DNA from: Xanthobacteraceae bacterium
Lineage (GTDB): Bacteria; Pseudomonadota; Alphaproteobacteria; Rhizobiales; Xanthobacteraceae
Assembly (NCBI GenBank): GCA_030043175.1
Contig: JASHYD010000215.1
Span: 1-6,609, forward strand
Reading direction: 5' to 3'
Length of the DNA stretch: 6,609 bases
A program made the translations under genes and the position numbers. Shown here in pieces: positions 1 through 5,544 of the stretch. Numbering within the stretch: the first letter of the stretch is position 1; every line of letters starts with the position of its first letter. The notes beneath the pieces are model-generated. The model had not been told where the DNA came from, did not search any database, and saw only the letters and a program-made list of their open reading frames with translations.

Positions 1-159
1 CGTGATGCGCAACCGTTCCGGTTGTCCGTTTTCACGCGCCATCCGCTCGATATTGTACGGCGGGTACCCGTCGGCAGCCTTCGCAACACGATCGAGCGCC
101 CGTTCGATTTCGTCGAAGCCAAGCAGAAACGGGCTCGATAACGATGGTACTCGCGCCAT
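1..159 (-). CDS. Hsp20-family small heat-shock protein, N-terminal part (runs off left edge)
   Basis: The minus strand from an ATG at 159 reads 53 open codons to the window edge. The product starts MARVPSLSSPFLLGFDEIER and continues through a DGYPPYNIER segment and a PERLRIT end. This is the typical N-terminus of alphaproteobacterial Hsp20/alpha-crystallin proteins: the FDEIERALDR stretch is the variable N-terminal arm and PPYNIE leads into the alpha-crystallin domain, which is cut off. Family members are cytoplasmic ATP-independent holdases of about 150-170 residues that bind unfolding proteins during heat stress, so roughly a third is visible. The call is supported by its upstream region, which carries an RpoH-like promoter and a ROSE-like hairpin masking the ribosome binding site. 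The paralogue class cannot be told from this fragment. Confidence 0.85.
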   Translation of the reverse strand, partial: MARVPSLSSPFLLGFDEIERALDRVAKAADGYPPYNIERMARENGQPERLRIT

Positions 160-247
160 GATCTCAAAGCCCTGCGATAGCGACTTTGTCGGGGCCCTCT
201 CGGCACCCCAGCCTCTGGAGGTCCTAAAGACACCCCCGTCCGGCTCC
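160..247 (-). promoter_or_regulatory. ROSE-type RNA thermometer in the hsp20 5' leader
   Basis: Seen: read on the minus strand, the last leader hairpin covers 188 to 165. Arms CAAAG (188-184) and CUUUG (169-165) pair fully. Next UCGCU (183-179) faces AGGG (173-170), giving U-G, C-G, a bulged G, C-G and U-A pairs, closed by the 5-nt loop AUCGC. AGGG is the only good Shine-Dalgarno candidate, 10 nt before the ATG. Known: ROSE elements of rhizobial small heat-shock genes have a U(U/C)GCU motif that pairs with the Shine-Dalgarno with a bulged G and melts at heat-shock temperature. Upstream, GGGG (209-206) can pair with CCCC (195-192), and CCUC/GAGG form a small stem, matching the multi-hairpin leaders of the class. 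The 5' boundary assumes transcription from the promoter at 254-282. Confidence 0.7.
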
Positions 248-253
248 GCCCTA

Positions 254-282
254 ATATGGACAGCAGGGGTTCGGCGCGCAAG
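254..282 (-). promoter_or_regulatory. RpoH (sigma-32)-like promoter for hsp20
   Basis: On the minus strand CTTG (282-279) is followed, 19 nt later, by CCATAT (259-254). The RpoH consensus is CTTGAA, a 13-17 nt spacer and CCCCAT-T; the spacing of the core CTTG and CCAT elements fits. Transcription would start near 247, giving a leader of about 88 nt, the usual size for a ROSE leader. Its position directly before a heat-shock gene makes the match more believable than the short motif alone. Confidence 0.5.
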
Positions 283-348
283 GAGGCGAGGTCCGCAAGC
301 GCCGCCGGGGCGGCGTCAGTTGCGGGCGAAATTTCCGTCGGGCAGAAA

Positions 349-377
349 TTGACGGAGGCTTGATTTTCCAAAATTAT
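349..377 (+). promoter_or_regulatory. Candidate housekeeping promoter for the secreted-protein gene
   Basis: TTGACG (349-354) is followed after 17 nt by AATTAT (372-377), which matches the -10 consensus at four of six places. The element sits at the edge of the only AT-rich patch in this stretch (361-393). The next plausible gene start is at 636, so the transcript would have a leader of about 250 nt; a closer promoter may exist that I cannot see. Confidence 0.3.
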
Positions 378-635
378 AAAAATGATTCAATGAGTTGTGG
401 TACAGGTGCCTGGACCTGACGAGGCCGGGAAATTCAGCGCAAGGCCGGTTGCCGACCCGGTTGCCTGCCAACATCGTTTCCCGCGCCCGCTGGCTCGAAC
501 CTGGAGCAAGGTAGGCGAACAGCTCGCCATCACCGGACTATCGGCGAAAGGCGAAAAACGCTACCATCACACGCGATTGGATGATTACGGCAAGCACGTC
601 GCTGCAGCGTCCTGCAGGGCAAAGGAGGCCATGAT
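378..635 (+). other. Long upstream leader without a supported gene
   Basis: No reading frame here resembles a known protein. The open frame from a GTG at 397 has no ribosome binding site, has an unlike composition and overlaps the start of the next gene. Two structures are visible: a direct repeat CCGGTTGCC at 445-453 and 457-465 (period 12 bp), and paired CTGCAG palindromes at 603-618. The stretch ends in a strong ribosome binding site AGGAGG (623-628), 7 nt before the ATG at 636. Confidence 0.4.
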
Positions 636-1814
636 ATGCGCGACAGGTTCTCAGGCTCGATGCTAACGCTCGCCATTGCCGGGGCCGCCCTCAGCGCCCT
701 TATTTCGCTGTCCGTCACACCAACCGCGGCTCAGGCGCCAGCTGCCACGCCGAAAACCCCTTGGGGCGACCCCGATCTTCAGGGCATTTGGTTGGATGAG
801 ACCGATACGCCCCTGCAGCGACCCGCCAAATACGGCACCCAAGAATTTTTCACCGCGGCCCAGCGAGCCGAATTGGATGAACAACGCGCGGCGCTGCTCG
901 GCAAGGACAAGCGGCGTGAGCGCGGCACCGAACTCGACGTCACCGGCTCCTACAACGACCTTTTCATATCCAGAAAACACACCGGCGTGCGCACGTCACG
1001 GGTTGTGGATCCGCCCGATGGTCGGATCCCACAGCTGACAGCGCAGGCTCAGAAGACCGCCGCCGCCGAACGGGAATTTCGCCTCGCCCTGCTGCAATCG
1101 ACCGAAACTTGCAAGATCGAGTATCGCAGCTGCGCCGGCGGCAAATACGATCCGACGCCCTCACCGCGATTCGCGGAGCGAACTCCCCGCTACAACACGC
1201 TGTCGATCAATCGTCATGATGGTCCGGAGGACGCCCCGTTGGGGGTCCGCTGCCTGACCGCCGGGCTGCCCGGGATCGGCGGCAACCGCACCCATCGCAT
1301 TGTGCAGACGCCCGGCGGCATTGCCATGTTCTACGACGTGGGTCAGGGGCAAGGGTGGCATCGCAACATCGTGATGGACGGGAGCAGCCATTTGCCGTCC
1401 AGCATCCGCCAGTGGTATGGCGATTCGCGTGGGCACTGGGAAGGCAATACCCTCGTCATCGACGTCACGAACTTCACCGCGAAGACGGATTTTCAGGGCT
1501 CGCGCGAGAACCTGCATTTGGTCGAGCGCTGGACGCGGACCTCCCCGACCACGCTTGAATATGTGGTCACCATCGAGGATCCGACCGTGTGGACGAAACC
1601 ATGGACGGTGACGCAGGAGTTCACCCGGCAAAGCGATGCGGCGAACAGAATCTATTATGAGCCGCGCTGCAATGAGGGAAACTATGCCCTTCCGGGGCTG
1701 TTGCGCGGAGCGCGCACGCAAGAGGTCGCCTTCGCCGAGGGGCGGGGTCCCGATCCGGCGACAAGAGACAGCGCCACCGGCATTTCGGGCGCTGAGGATG
1801 ATCCGTTGCAGTAA
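636..1814 (+). CDS. Secreted protein of unknown function, 'PWGDPDLQGIW' family
   Basis: This encodes 392 residues. ATG 636 is chosen because AGGAGG at 623-628 lies 7 nt upstream; the ATG at 631 is in a frame that closes at once. Residues 1-34 form a Sec signal peptide (basic start, hydrophobic core about 9-28, cleavage around residues 32-34), so the protein is probably periplasmic. The mature part opens with TPWGDPDLQGIW (41-52). Other conserved-looking blocks are the stretch around IRQWYGDSRGHWEGNTLVIDVTNFT (257-281), ERWTRTSPTTLEY (297-309), DPTVWTKPWT (315-324) and RCNEGNYALPGLLRGAR (344-360). I recognise these blocks from uncharacterised secreted proteins of Proteobacteria and Acidobacteria; no enzyme activity is known to me. 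Cysteines at 159, 166, 206 and 345 could form two disulfides. It stands alone, convergent to the amidase gene. Confidence 0.85.
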   Translation: MRDRFSGSMLTLAIAGAALSALISLSVTPTAAQAPAATPKTPWGDPDLQGIWLDETDTPLQRPAKYGTQEFFTAAQRAELDEQRAALLGKDKRRERGTELDVTGSYNDLFISRKHTGVRTSRVVDPPDGRIPQLTAQAQKTAAAEREFRLALLQSTETCKIEYRSCAGGKYDPTPSPRFAERTPRYNTLSINRHDGPEDAPLGVRCLTAGLPGIGGNRTHRIVQTPGGIAMFYDVGQGQGWHRNIVMDGSSHLPSSIRQWYGDSRGHWEGNTLVIDVTNFTAKTDFQGSRENLHLVERWTRTSPTTLEYVVTIEDPTVWTKPWTVTQEFTRQSDAANRIYYEPRCNEGNYALPGLLRGARTQEVAFAEGRGPDPATRDSATGISGAEDDPLQ

Positions 1815-1843
1815 CACGTTGCAAGGCCTGCACTCACGGATTT

Positions 1844-1893
1844 TCAGCGCGCGCAAGGCTCCCCCATGGGCGGGGCGAGTGGAACCGCGCTGA
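1844..1893. repeat. Nested inverted repeat between convergent genes
   Basis: TCAGCGCG (1844-1851) is the exact reverse complement of CGCGCTGA (1886-1893). Inside it, CCCC (1861-1864) can pair with GGGG (1872-1875), extended by CTC facing GAG with one bulge. There is no U-run on either side, so this is not a standard intrinsic terminator. It lies 30 bp after the secreted-protein stop and directly beyond the C-terminal end of the transposase remnant, where IS200/IS605 elements carry a subterminal end hairpin; either role is possible. Confidence 0.5.
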
Positions 1894-1895
1894 CC

Positions 1896-2048
1896 CTATC
1901 GACACATGATCCTCAACGGAGCGCCGCCGGCCGACGCAGCGCGGTTGCCGCGAAGCCTGCGACATGGCGCCTTTGAAGGTGTTGACCAGCACCGAAACCG
2001 ATAGCTTCGGCGAAGGATGTGCAGGTGATGAGCCGCTGCGTCCGCAGG
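1896..2048 (-). pseudogene. Decayed IS200/IS605-like (Y1, HUH) transposase remnant
   Basis: Three minus-strand pieces in three frames line up in the order of an IS200-type TnpA. First, directly after the amidase stop, 2048-2013 reads PADAAAHHLHIL, resembling the DHVHLL segment that carries the HUH metal/catalytic histidines. Second, 2019-1942 reads HPSPKLSVSVLVNTFKGAMS and on to SRQP, resembling the family's PPK-(S/A)-(V/L)-S-x-LVNSLKG-x-SS block. Third, 1940-1899 reads AASAGGAPLRIMCR then TAG, resembling the A-S-C/A-GGAPL-x-I-x-x-Y segment near the catalytic tyrosine, which is missing. The N-terminal third and about a dozen residues between pieces two and three are absent, so it cannot be functional. 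Alignment is from memory of the family; independent matches in the right order make chance unlikely, but a database search would settle it. Confidence 0.55.
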
Positions 2049-3617
2049 TCAGTGTGCCGACGCTAGCGGTGGCACACTTGCGGGCGTACGCCGGTGTCGG
2101 GTCGCCTGCTCGTAGGCATAACCGATCTTGATGAGTACGGGCTCGCTGAAAGGTCTGCCGAGCATTTGCAGCCCGGCGGGCAAAGTCCCGTGCACGAATC
2201 CCATCGGTATGGTGATCGCCGGAAACCCGGTCGGTGGCGCAAGCCGCGGGCTGTTGTTGCCATGCGGTGTGTTGAGATCGCCGATCAGACGCGGCGGGTT
2301 GTTCCACGACGGATAGACGAGCGCGTCGAGCCTGGCGTCATCCATGGCCTTGAGCAAGCCTTGCGCGAGGCGCCGTCCGCTTTCGTCGGCCTCCTGGCAT
2401 TTGGGGTTCTGATCGGGCGGCGGCTCCGCCGCCGCGTCGAGCATGCGCTTCTCGATCGAAGGGTGGAACTTCTGCGAGGCAAGGATCTCATCGAACGTAT
2501 GGATCGGCGCCCGTGGACCAAGCCGGGCGAGATACCCGTTGATGTCGTACTTGAAGCGGTTGCAGAAAAGTTGTGCCGGGGAGATTTCAGCGATCTCCGG
2601 AACATCGATCCCTTCGACGATCTCTGCTCCTTGGGCCTTCATGTCGGCGAGCGCCCGCTCGAGGAGCTGCACGATATCGGGATCGCTGTCCGGCGCCATG
2701 AAGAGCTGTCGGACCGCGCTGACGCGCGCGCCCCGCAGTCCATTGCGATCGAGGAAACGCAAGTAGCTATCGGGCCGCTTGCCTTGGGCGGCCGCGGTGA
2801 CCGGGTCGGCTGGATCATAGCCAGCAATCACGTCGAATATGGCCACGGCATCGGCCATGGTCCGCGCCATCGGCCCGCCGACGTCGCGATTGAGAAACAG
2901 CGGGATGATGCCGTCGCGACTGGTAAGCCCCATTGTCGAGCGGATGCCGACGAGGCTGGTGTGCGACGACGGCCCGCGGATCGAGTTGCCGGTATCAGTC
3001 CCAAGGCCGGCTGCCCCGAAGCTCGCCGCCACCGCCGCCGCCGTGCCGCCGCTCGAGCCAGCCGGGACGCGGTCGAGCGCGTAGGGGTTGCGGGTGTAGC
3101 CGGGCAGGAGCGAGCCCACGGTCTCAAAGGGGGACCATGCGAATTCCGCCATGTTCGATTTGGCGAGTATGACCGCGCCGGCCTCACGCAGCTTGCGCAC
3201 CTGGAAGGCATCGCGGAGCGGGAGCGATCCCTTGAGCGACAGCGACCCCGCCGAAGTCGGCATGTCAACCGTGTCAAAATTGTCCTTCACGATCATCGGC
3301 ACGCAATGCAGCGGGCCGGCGAGCCCGGACCGCACCAGCGTGGCATCGAGCGCATCGGCGGTCGCCAAGGCGTTGGGGTTGACCATGATGATGGCGTTGA
3401 GCGCCGGCCCCTTGCGGTCATAGGCCTCGATGCGGTCGAGATACATCTTCACCAGCTGCCGGCAGGTCAAATCCTTCGCCTTGAGGGCGGCGAGGATGTC
3501 GGCGATCGTGGCCTCCTGGCTCGAGATCAGCTCCAATGTGCCGGCCCTGGCCTGCACGACCACGAGTAGGAGCAAGAACACCACACGTACGGTCAGGCGA
3601 ACGATTTCTTTGCACAT
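2049..3617 (-). CDS. Exported amidase (amidase signature family)
   Basis: This encodes 522 residues from ATG 3617. An in-frame TTG at 3659 would add 14 residues, but that would bury the signal peptide, and a purine-rich GGGGGGAAAG lies just before 3617. Residues 1-25 ([20 protein letters not shown] to ARA) form a Sec signal peptide with cleavage after ARA, so the enzyme should be periplasmic. The Ser-cisSer-Lys triad of the amidase signature family is intact: Lys111 in VPMIVKDN, cis-Ser188 in GSSGGT, and the nucleophile Ser212 in GTDTGNSIR. The second glycine of the usual TGGS is Asn211 here. Family members hydrolyse carboxamides to acid and ammonia; the substrate cannot be read from the sequence. 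The C-terminal end ([12 protein letters not shown]) looks complete. It follows the oxygenase gene by 84 bp on the same strand. Confidence 0.92.
   Translation of the reverse strand: MCKEIVRLTVRVVFLLLLVVVQARAGTLELISSQEATIADILAALKAKDLTCRQLVKMYLDRIEAYDRKGPALNAIIMVNPNALATADALDATLVRSGLAGPLHCVPMIVKDNFDTVDMPTSAGSLSLKGSLPLRDAFQVRKLREAGAVILAKSNMAEFAWSPFETVGSLLPGYTRNPYALDRVPAGSSGGTAAAVAASFGAAGLGTDTGNSIRGPSSHTSLVGIRSTMGLTSRDGIIPLFLNRDVGGPMARTMADAVAIFDVIAGYDPADPVTAAAQGKRPDSYLRFLDRNGLRGARVSAVRQLFMAPDSDPDIVQLLERALADMKAQGAEIVEGIDVPEIAEISPAQLFCNRFKYDINGYLARLGPRAPIHTFDEILASQKFHPSIEKRMLDAAAEPPPDQNPKCQEADESGRRLAQGLLKAMDDARLDALVYPSWNNPPRLIGDLNTPHGNNSPRLAPPTGFPAITIPMGFVHGTLPAGLQMLGRPFSEPVLIKIGYAYEQATRHRRTPASVPPLASAH
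2051..2078. repeat. Hairpin at the 3' end of the amidase gene
   Basis: AGTGTGCC (2051-2058) and GGCACACT (2071-2078) are exact reverse complements around a 12-nt loop that itself contains the palindrome CGCTAGCG. The stem lies in the last codons of the amidase and touches its stop (2049-2051). No U-tract follows on the minus strand, so it could protect the mRNA 3' end or assist termination rather than be a classic terminator. Confidence 0.45.
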
Positions 3618-3680
3618 TTCTTTCCCCCCGATCGCTCCCGCAACGGCGAGACGCGACAACGGCTGCCGTCGTCGCCGCGC

Positions 3681-3695
3681 CCTCGAGAACCGAGG
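3681..3695 (-). repeat. Small hairpin in the oxygenase-amidase gap
   Basis: CCTCG (3681-3685) and CGAGG (3691-3695) pair around a 5-nt loop in the 84-bp spacer between the two minus-strand genes. No U-run follows and no convincing promoter is visible in the spacer, so read-through from the oxygenase into the amidase is plausible. Confidence 0.3.
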
Positions 3696-3701
3696 CTCGG
3701 C

Positions 3702-4484
3702 TCAACTGCGAGCCAGGTGCTTGACTTCGCTCAGCAGGAAATTGCCGATGCGTTTGCCGCGGTTGCGCAGGATGCGCAGAAGCCCCGCGTCCACGAAGTA
3801 GGTGTGCAGGATGCTGTCGCGCGTTTCGACTTCCGGTCCGACCGGATCGGCCGAATGCCACGTGTTGTCGCCGACAGCGAACGCGTAGCCGGTGTTGGGC
3901 GCAAATTTCATCTGCGCCGTCTTGGGCAGCGATCCGTCTGCCAGGCGTTCATGGAAAATGGTTCCGATGTGGGTCACCGATGCATCACGCGGCAGATACA
4001 ACTGCACCGTGATGCCCTTCCATCGGGTGTCGGTGTGCGGCGTGATGCGATAGCCCGGAACGTCGCGCGTCAGCACCGGGATCGGATACATCCCGACGGC
4101 CGCATAATCCTTGCCGAAACGTCGCTCCAGCCCGGGCGCAAGGCGCTGCACGAAGGCTGCCTGCACCTCCTTTGAGCACAGCGCGCGGCCGACCACATCC
4201 CAGATGCCAAGTTTATCAGGGGTCAGGTGGCGGATGTATTCGGGGAAGAGATCGATCTTCACCCGGGTTGAGGTGCCGTCCGGCCGGATGTTGCCGTTAT
4301 TTCGTCCGGGCAGCGGACGATAGTCGGCCGCTGCAGGCATCGCGGCGATCATTCGGGCATAAACATCATCCGGGAACACCCGGTCGAACTGCAGGTGAAA
4401 GAAAGGCCTTTCGACCGCACGTCCCGCCGCGATGTTGGCGACCACCGCCTCCACCAAGGCGTTGACTTCATGACGCCGTTCCAC
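3702..4484 (-). CDS. 2OG-Fe(II) oxygenase-like protein
   Basis: This encodes 260 residues from a GTG at 4484, with GAGG 5 nt upstream; an ATG a few bases further in lies in another frame. The second half has the layout of the 2-oxoglutarate/Fe(II) dioxygenase double-stranded beta-helix. HTD at 150-152 (in YRITPHTDTRWKG) supplies the HxD iron ligands, His210 in GDNTWHS is the likely distal iron ligand, and Arg222 in ETRDSIL is at the place of the 2-oxoglutarate carboxylate-binding arginine. Between them, TVQLYLPRD, FHERL and NTGYAFAVGD match the strands seen in hydroxylases of small or peptidyl substrates. No signal peptide is seen, so it should be cytoplasmic. Residues 20-60 (RPFFHLQFDRVFPDDVYARM) form the usual N-terminal lead-in. 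The substrate is unknown. The downstream amidase on the same strand may be co-transcribed. Confidence 0.75.
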   Translation of the reverse strand: MERRHEVNALVEAVVANIAAGRAVERPFFHLQFDRVFPDDVYARMIAAMPAAADYRPLPGRNNGNIRPDGTSTRVKIDLFPEYIRHLTPDKLGIWDVVGRALCSKEVQAAFVQRLAPGLERRFGKDYAAVGMYPIPVLTRDVPGYRITPHTDTRWKGITVQLYLPRDASVTHIGTIFHERLADGSLPKTAQMKFAPNTGYAFAVGDNTWHSADPVGPEVETRDSILHTYFVDAGLLRILRNRGKRIGNFLLSEVKHLARS

Positions 4485-4502
4485 TCAGCCCTCGTTATGT
4501 AT

Positions 4503-4585
4503 CGATTGCGCCACCCCTGTTTTGCCTTCCCGGCAAGCGGGAAAGGCACAAGAGGGGGGGCGATCATGAGTTGCCGATTGCGCCA
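4503..4585. repeat. Pair of 11-bp direct repeats in the divergent intergenic region
   Basis: CGATTGCGCCA occurs at 4503-4513 and again at 4575-4585, 72 bp apart, on both sides of the REP-like palindrome. They lie between the divergent starts of the oxygenase and dehalogenase genes, a place where a shared regulator could bind. The repeat is not itself palindromic. The function is a guess; the repeat is exact. Confidence 0.4.
4514..4557. repeat. REP-like palindrome
   Basis: TGCCTTCCCG (4523-4532) pairs with CGGGAAAGGCA (4538-4548), with one bulged A, around the loop GCAAG. After a short internal loop the stem continues with CCCCT (4514-4518) and AGGGG (4553-4557). GC-rich palindromes with a CGCAAGCG-like tip flanked by C/T-rich and G/A-rich arms are dispersed intergenic repeats in many alphaproteobacteria. 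Seven G's follow (4554-4560). A terminator role is unlikely because both flanking genes start away from it. Confidence 0.55.
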
Positions 4586-4679
4586 TTATGGTCGAGCGCT
4601 TGCATCACTAACACGACCCGCATGGCCGTCAACCGGGATTTCGTGCATTGTGGAAGCCCGCAGCAGGAGCCTGCACCCT

Positions 4680-5408
4680 ATGCCAAACCGCTTGCTTTCC
4701 GGCGTGCGCGCCTGCGTCTTCGATGCATATGGGACGCTGTTCGACTTCGCCTCGGCGGCGCGCTCATGCGCGGATGTACTTGGCGACGCCGCCCCGCGCG
4801 TCAGCGCCCTGTGGCGCGACAAGCAGCTGCAATATACCTGGCTGCGCGCGGCAGGGGGCCAGCACGCGGACTTCTGGCAGGTGACGGGCGACGCCCTCGA
4901 TTTCACGCTCGAGACGCTCGGCCTGGCACAGCCCTCGCTGCGCGAACGGCTGATGACGCTTTATCTCGCGCTTGAGCCGTTCCCGGAGGTGCCGCGCGTG
5001 CTCGCGGCGTTGCGCCGTGCGGGCCTCAAGACTGCGATCTTGTCGAACGGCACGCCCGCAATGCTCGACGCCGCCATCCGTCGCGGCGGACTCGATCCAA
5101 TGTTCGATGCTGTACTTTCCGTCGAGGAAGTCGGGGTGTTCAAGCCTGACCCTCGCGTCTATCAGTTGGCTGTGGATCGCCTCGGCTGTCCGCCAGCAGC
5201 GATTGCGTTTCAGTCCTCAAATGCTTGGGACGCCTACGCGGCCTCCGCCTTCGGCATGCAGGTGGTGTGGTGCAACCGCTACGGCCAAGCGCGCGAGCGG
5301 TTGCCGGGCGCACCGGATGGCGAGATCAATACATTGCTGGATCTGCCGGCGCTGATCGAACCTCCGTCCGTCGGCGCATCCGTCGGACTGCGCCGTAGCC
5401 CGCATTGA
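4680..5408 (+). CDS. (S)-2-haloacid dehalogenase, HAD type II
   Basis: This encodes 242 residues from ATG 4680, with AGGAG at 4665-4669 (10-nt spacer). The frame is open further upstream, but nothing there resembles the family and the usual length is about 220-240. The enzyme (EC 3.8.1.2) hydrolyses L-2-haloacids to D-2-hydroxyacids through an aspartyl ester. All the residues known from the Pseudomonas L-DEX enzyme are in place at constant offset: Asp15 nucleophile and Thr19 in FDAYGTLFD, Arg46 (halide site), Ser122 in LSNGT, Lys155 and Tyr161 in FKPDPRVY, and Ser179, Asn181 and Asp184 in SSNAWD. The SSNxWD motif separates true haloacid dehalogenases from HAD phosphatases. No signal peptide is seen, so it is cytoplasmic. 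It is alone on its strand, divergent from the oxygenase and convergent with the mutase. The natural substrate may be haloacetate or similar. Confidence 0.94.
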   Translation: MPNRLLSGVRACVFDAYGTLFDFASAARSCADVLGDAAPRVSALWRDKQLQYTWLRAAGGQHADFWQVTGDALDFTLETLGLAQPSLRERLMTLYLALEPFPEVPRVLAALRRAGLKTAILSNGTPAMLDAAIRRGGLDPMFDAVLSVEEVGVFKPDPRVYQLAVDRLGCPPAAIAFQSSNAWDAYAASAFGMQVVWCNRYGQARERLPGAPDGEINTLLDLPALIEPPSVGASVGLRRSPH

Positions 5409-5465
5409 GCGGCCCGGGCCGCATTGCCACGGTAGAGCCGGTGCCGATTTCGCTCAAGTTTATCC

Positions 5466-5516
5466 ATTGGGCCGGCCGGCGGGCCGGCAGCCCGGCCGGC
5501 AGCCCGGTGGCCCAAT
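5466..5516. repeat. GC-rich palindrome with 12-bp tandem repeat between convergent genes
   Basis: ATTGGGCC (5466-5473) and GGCCCAAT (5509-5516) are perfect reverse complements bounding an almost pure G/C core. Inside, CCGGCAGCCCGG occurs twice in tandem (5484-5495, 5496-5507), and GCCGGCCGG (5471-5479) can pair with CCGGCCGGC (5492-5500) as an alternative fold. It lies 57 bp after the dehalogenase stop and 12 bp beyond the mutase stop, a natural place for bidirectional termination, but no U-run follows on either strand. Confidence 0.6.
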
Positions 5517-5521
5517 CCGGC

Positions 5522-5544
5522 TGCAGATTCAGTTGGAATCTGCA
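5522..5544. repeat. Perfect 9-bp hairpin spanning the mutase stop codon
   Basis: TGCAGATTC (5522-5530) and GAATCTGCA (5536-5544) are exact reverse complements with a 5-nt loop. On the minus strand the stem includes the last five codons (ADSN plus the TGA at 5531-5529). It is stable by appearance and lies next to the palindrome at 5466-5516, so the mutase mRNA probably ends in two consecutive structures. Confidence 0.6.

Noticed and set aside
397..666. An open frame from GTG 397 before the secreted-protein gene
   Set aside because: No ribosome binding site, no recognisable sequence, and it overlaps the better supported start at 636.
1161..1856. A 231-codon minus-strand frame opposite the secreted-protein gene
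   Set aside because: It has low-complexity, Arg-rich composition, and the plus-strand gene has a signal peptide, a strong ribosome binding site and conserved blocks.
1834..2307. A 157-codon minus-strand frame read as one protein
   Set aside because: Its first part overlaps the amidase gene out of frame; only residues about 97-122 look meaningful, and these fit a transposase remnant that continues in other frames.
2094..3569. A 491-codon open frame on the plus strand opposite the amidase gene
   Set aside because: It is a mirror of a high-GC gene: Arg/Gly/His-rich, no recognisable motif, and the minus strand has the complete amidase with its catalytic triad.
4514..4557. The REP-like palindrome as an intrinsic terminator
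   Set aside because: It lies between divergent gene starts, so no known transcript would need to end there, and no U-tract follows.
4395..4679. In-frame extension of the dehalogenase upstream of ATG 4680
   Set aside because: It would run through the REP-like palindrome and into the divergent oxygenase gene, shows no family similarity, and would exceed the usual length by 95 residues.
4485..4679. Promoters for the oxygenase and dehalogenase, such as CATAAT on the minus strand near 4590
   Set aside because: No -35/-10 pair with acceptable spacing was found for either gene; the matches are no better than chance.
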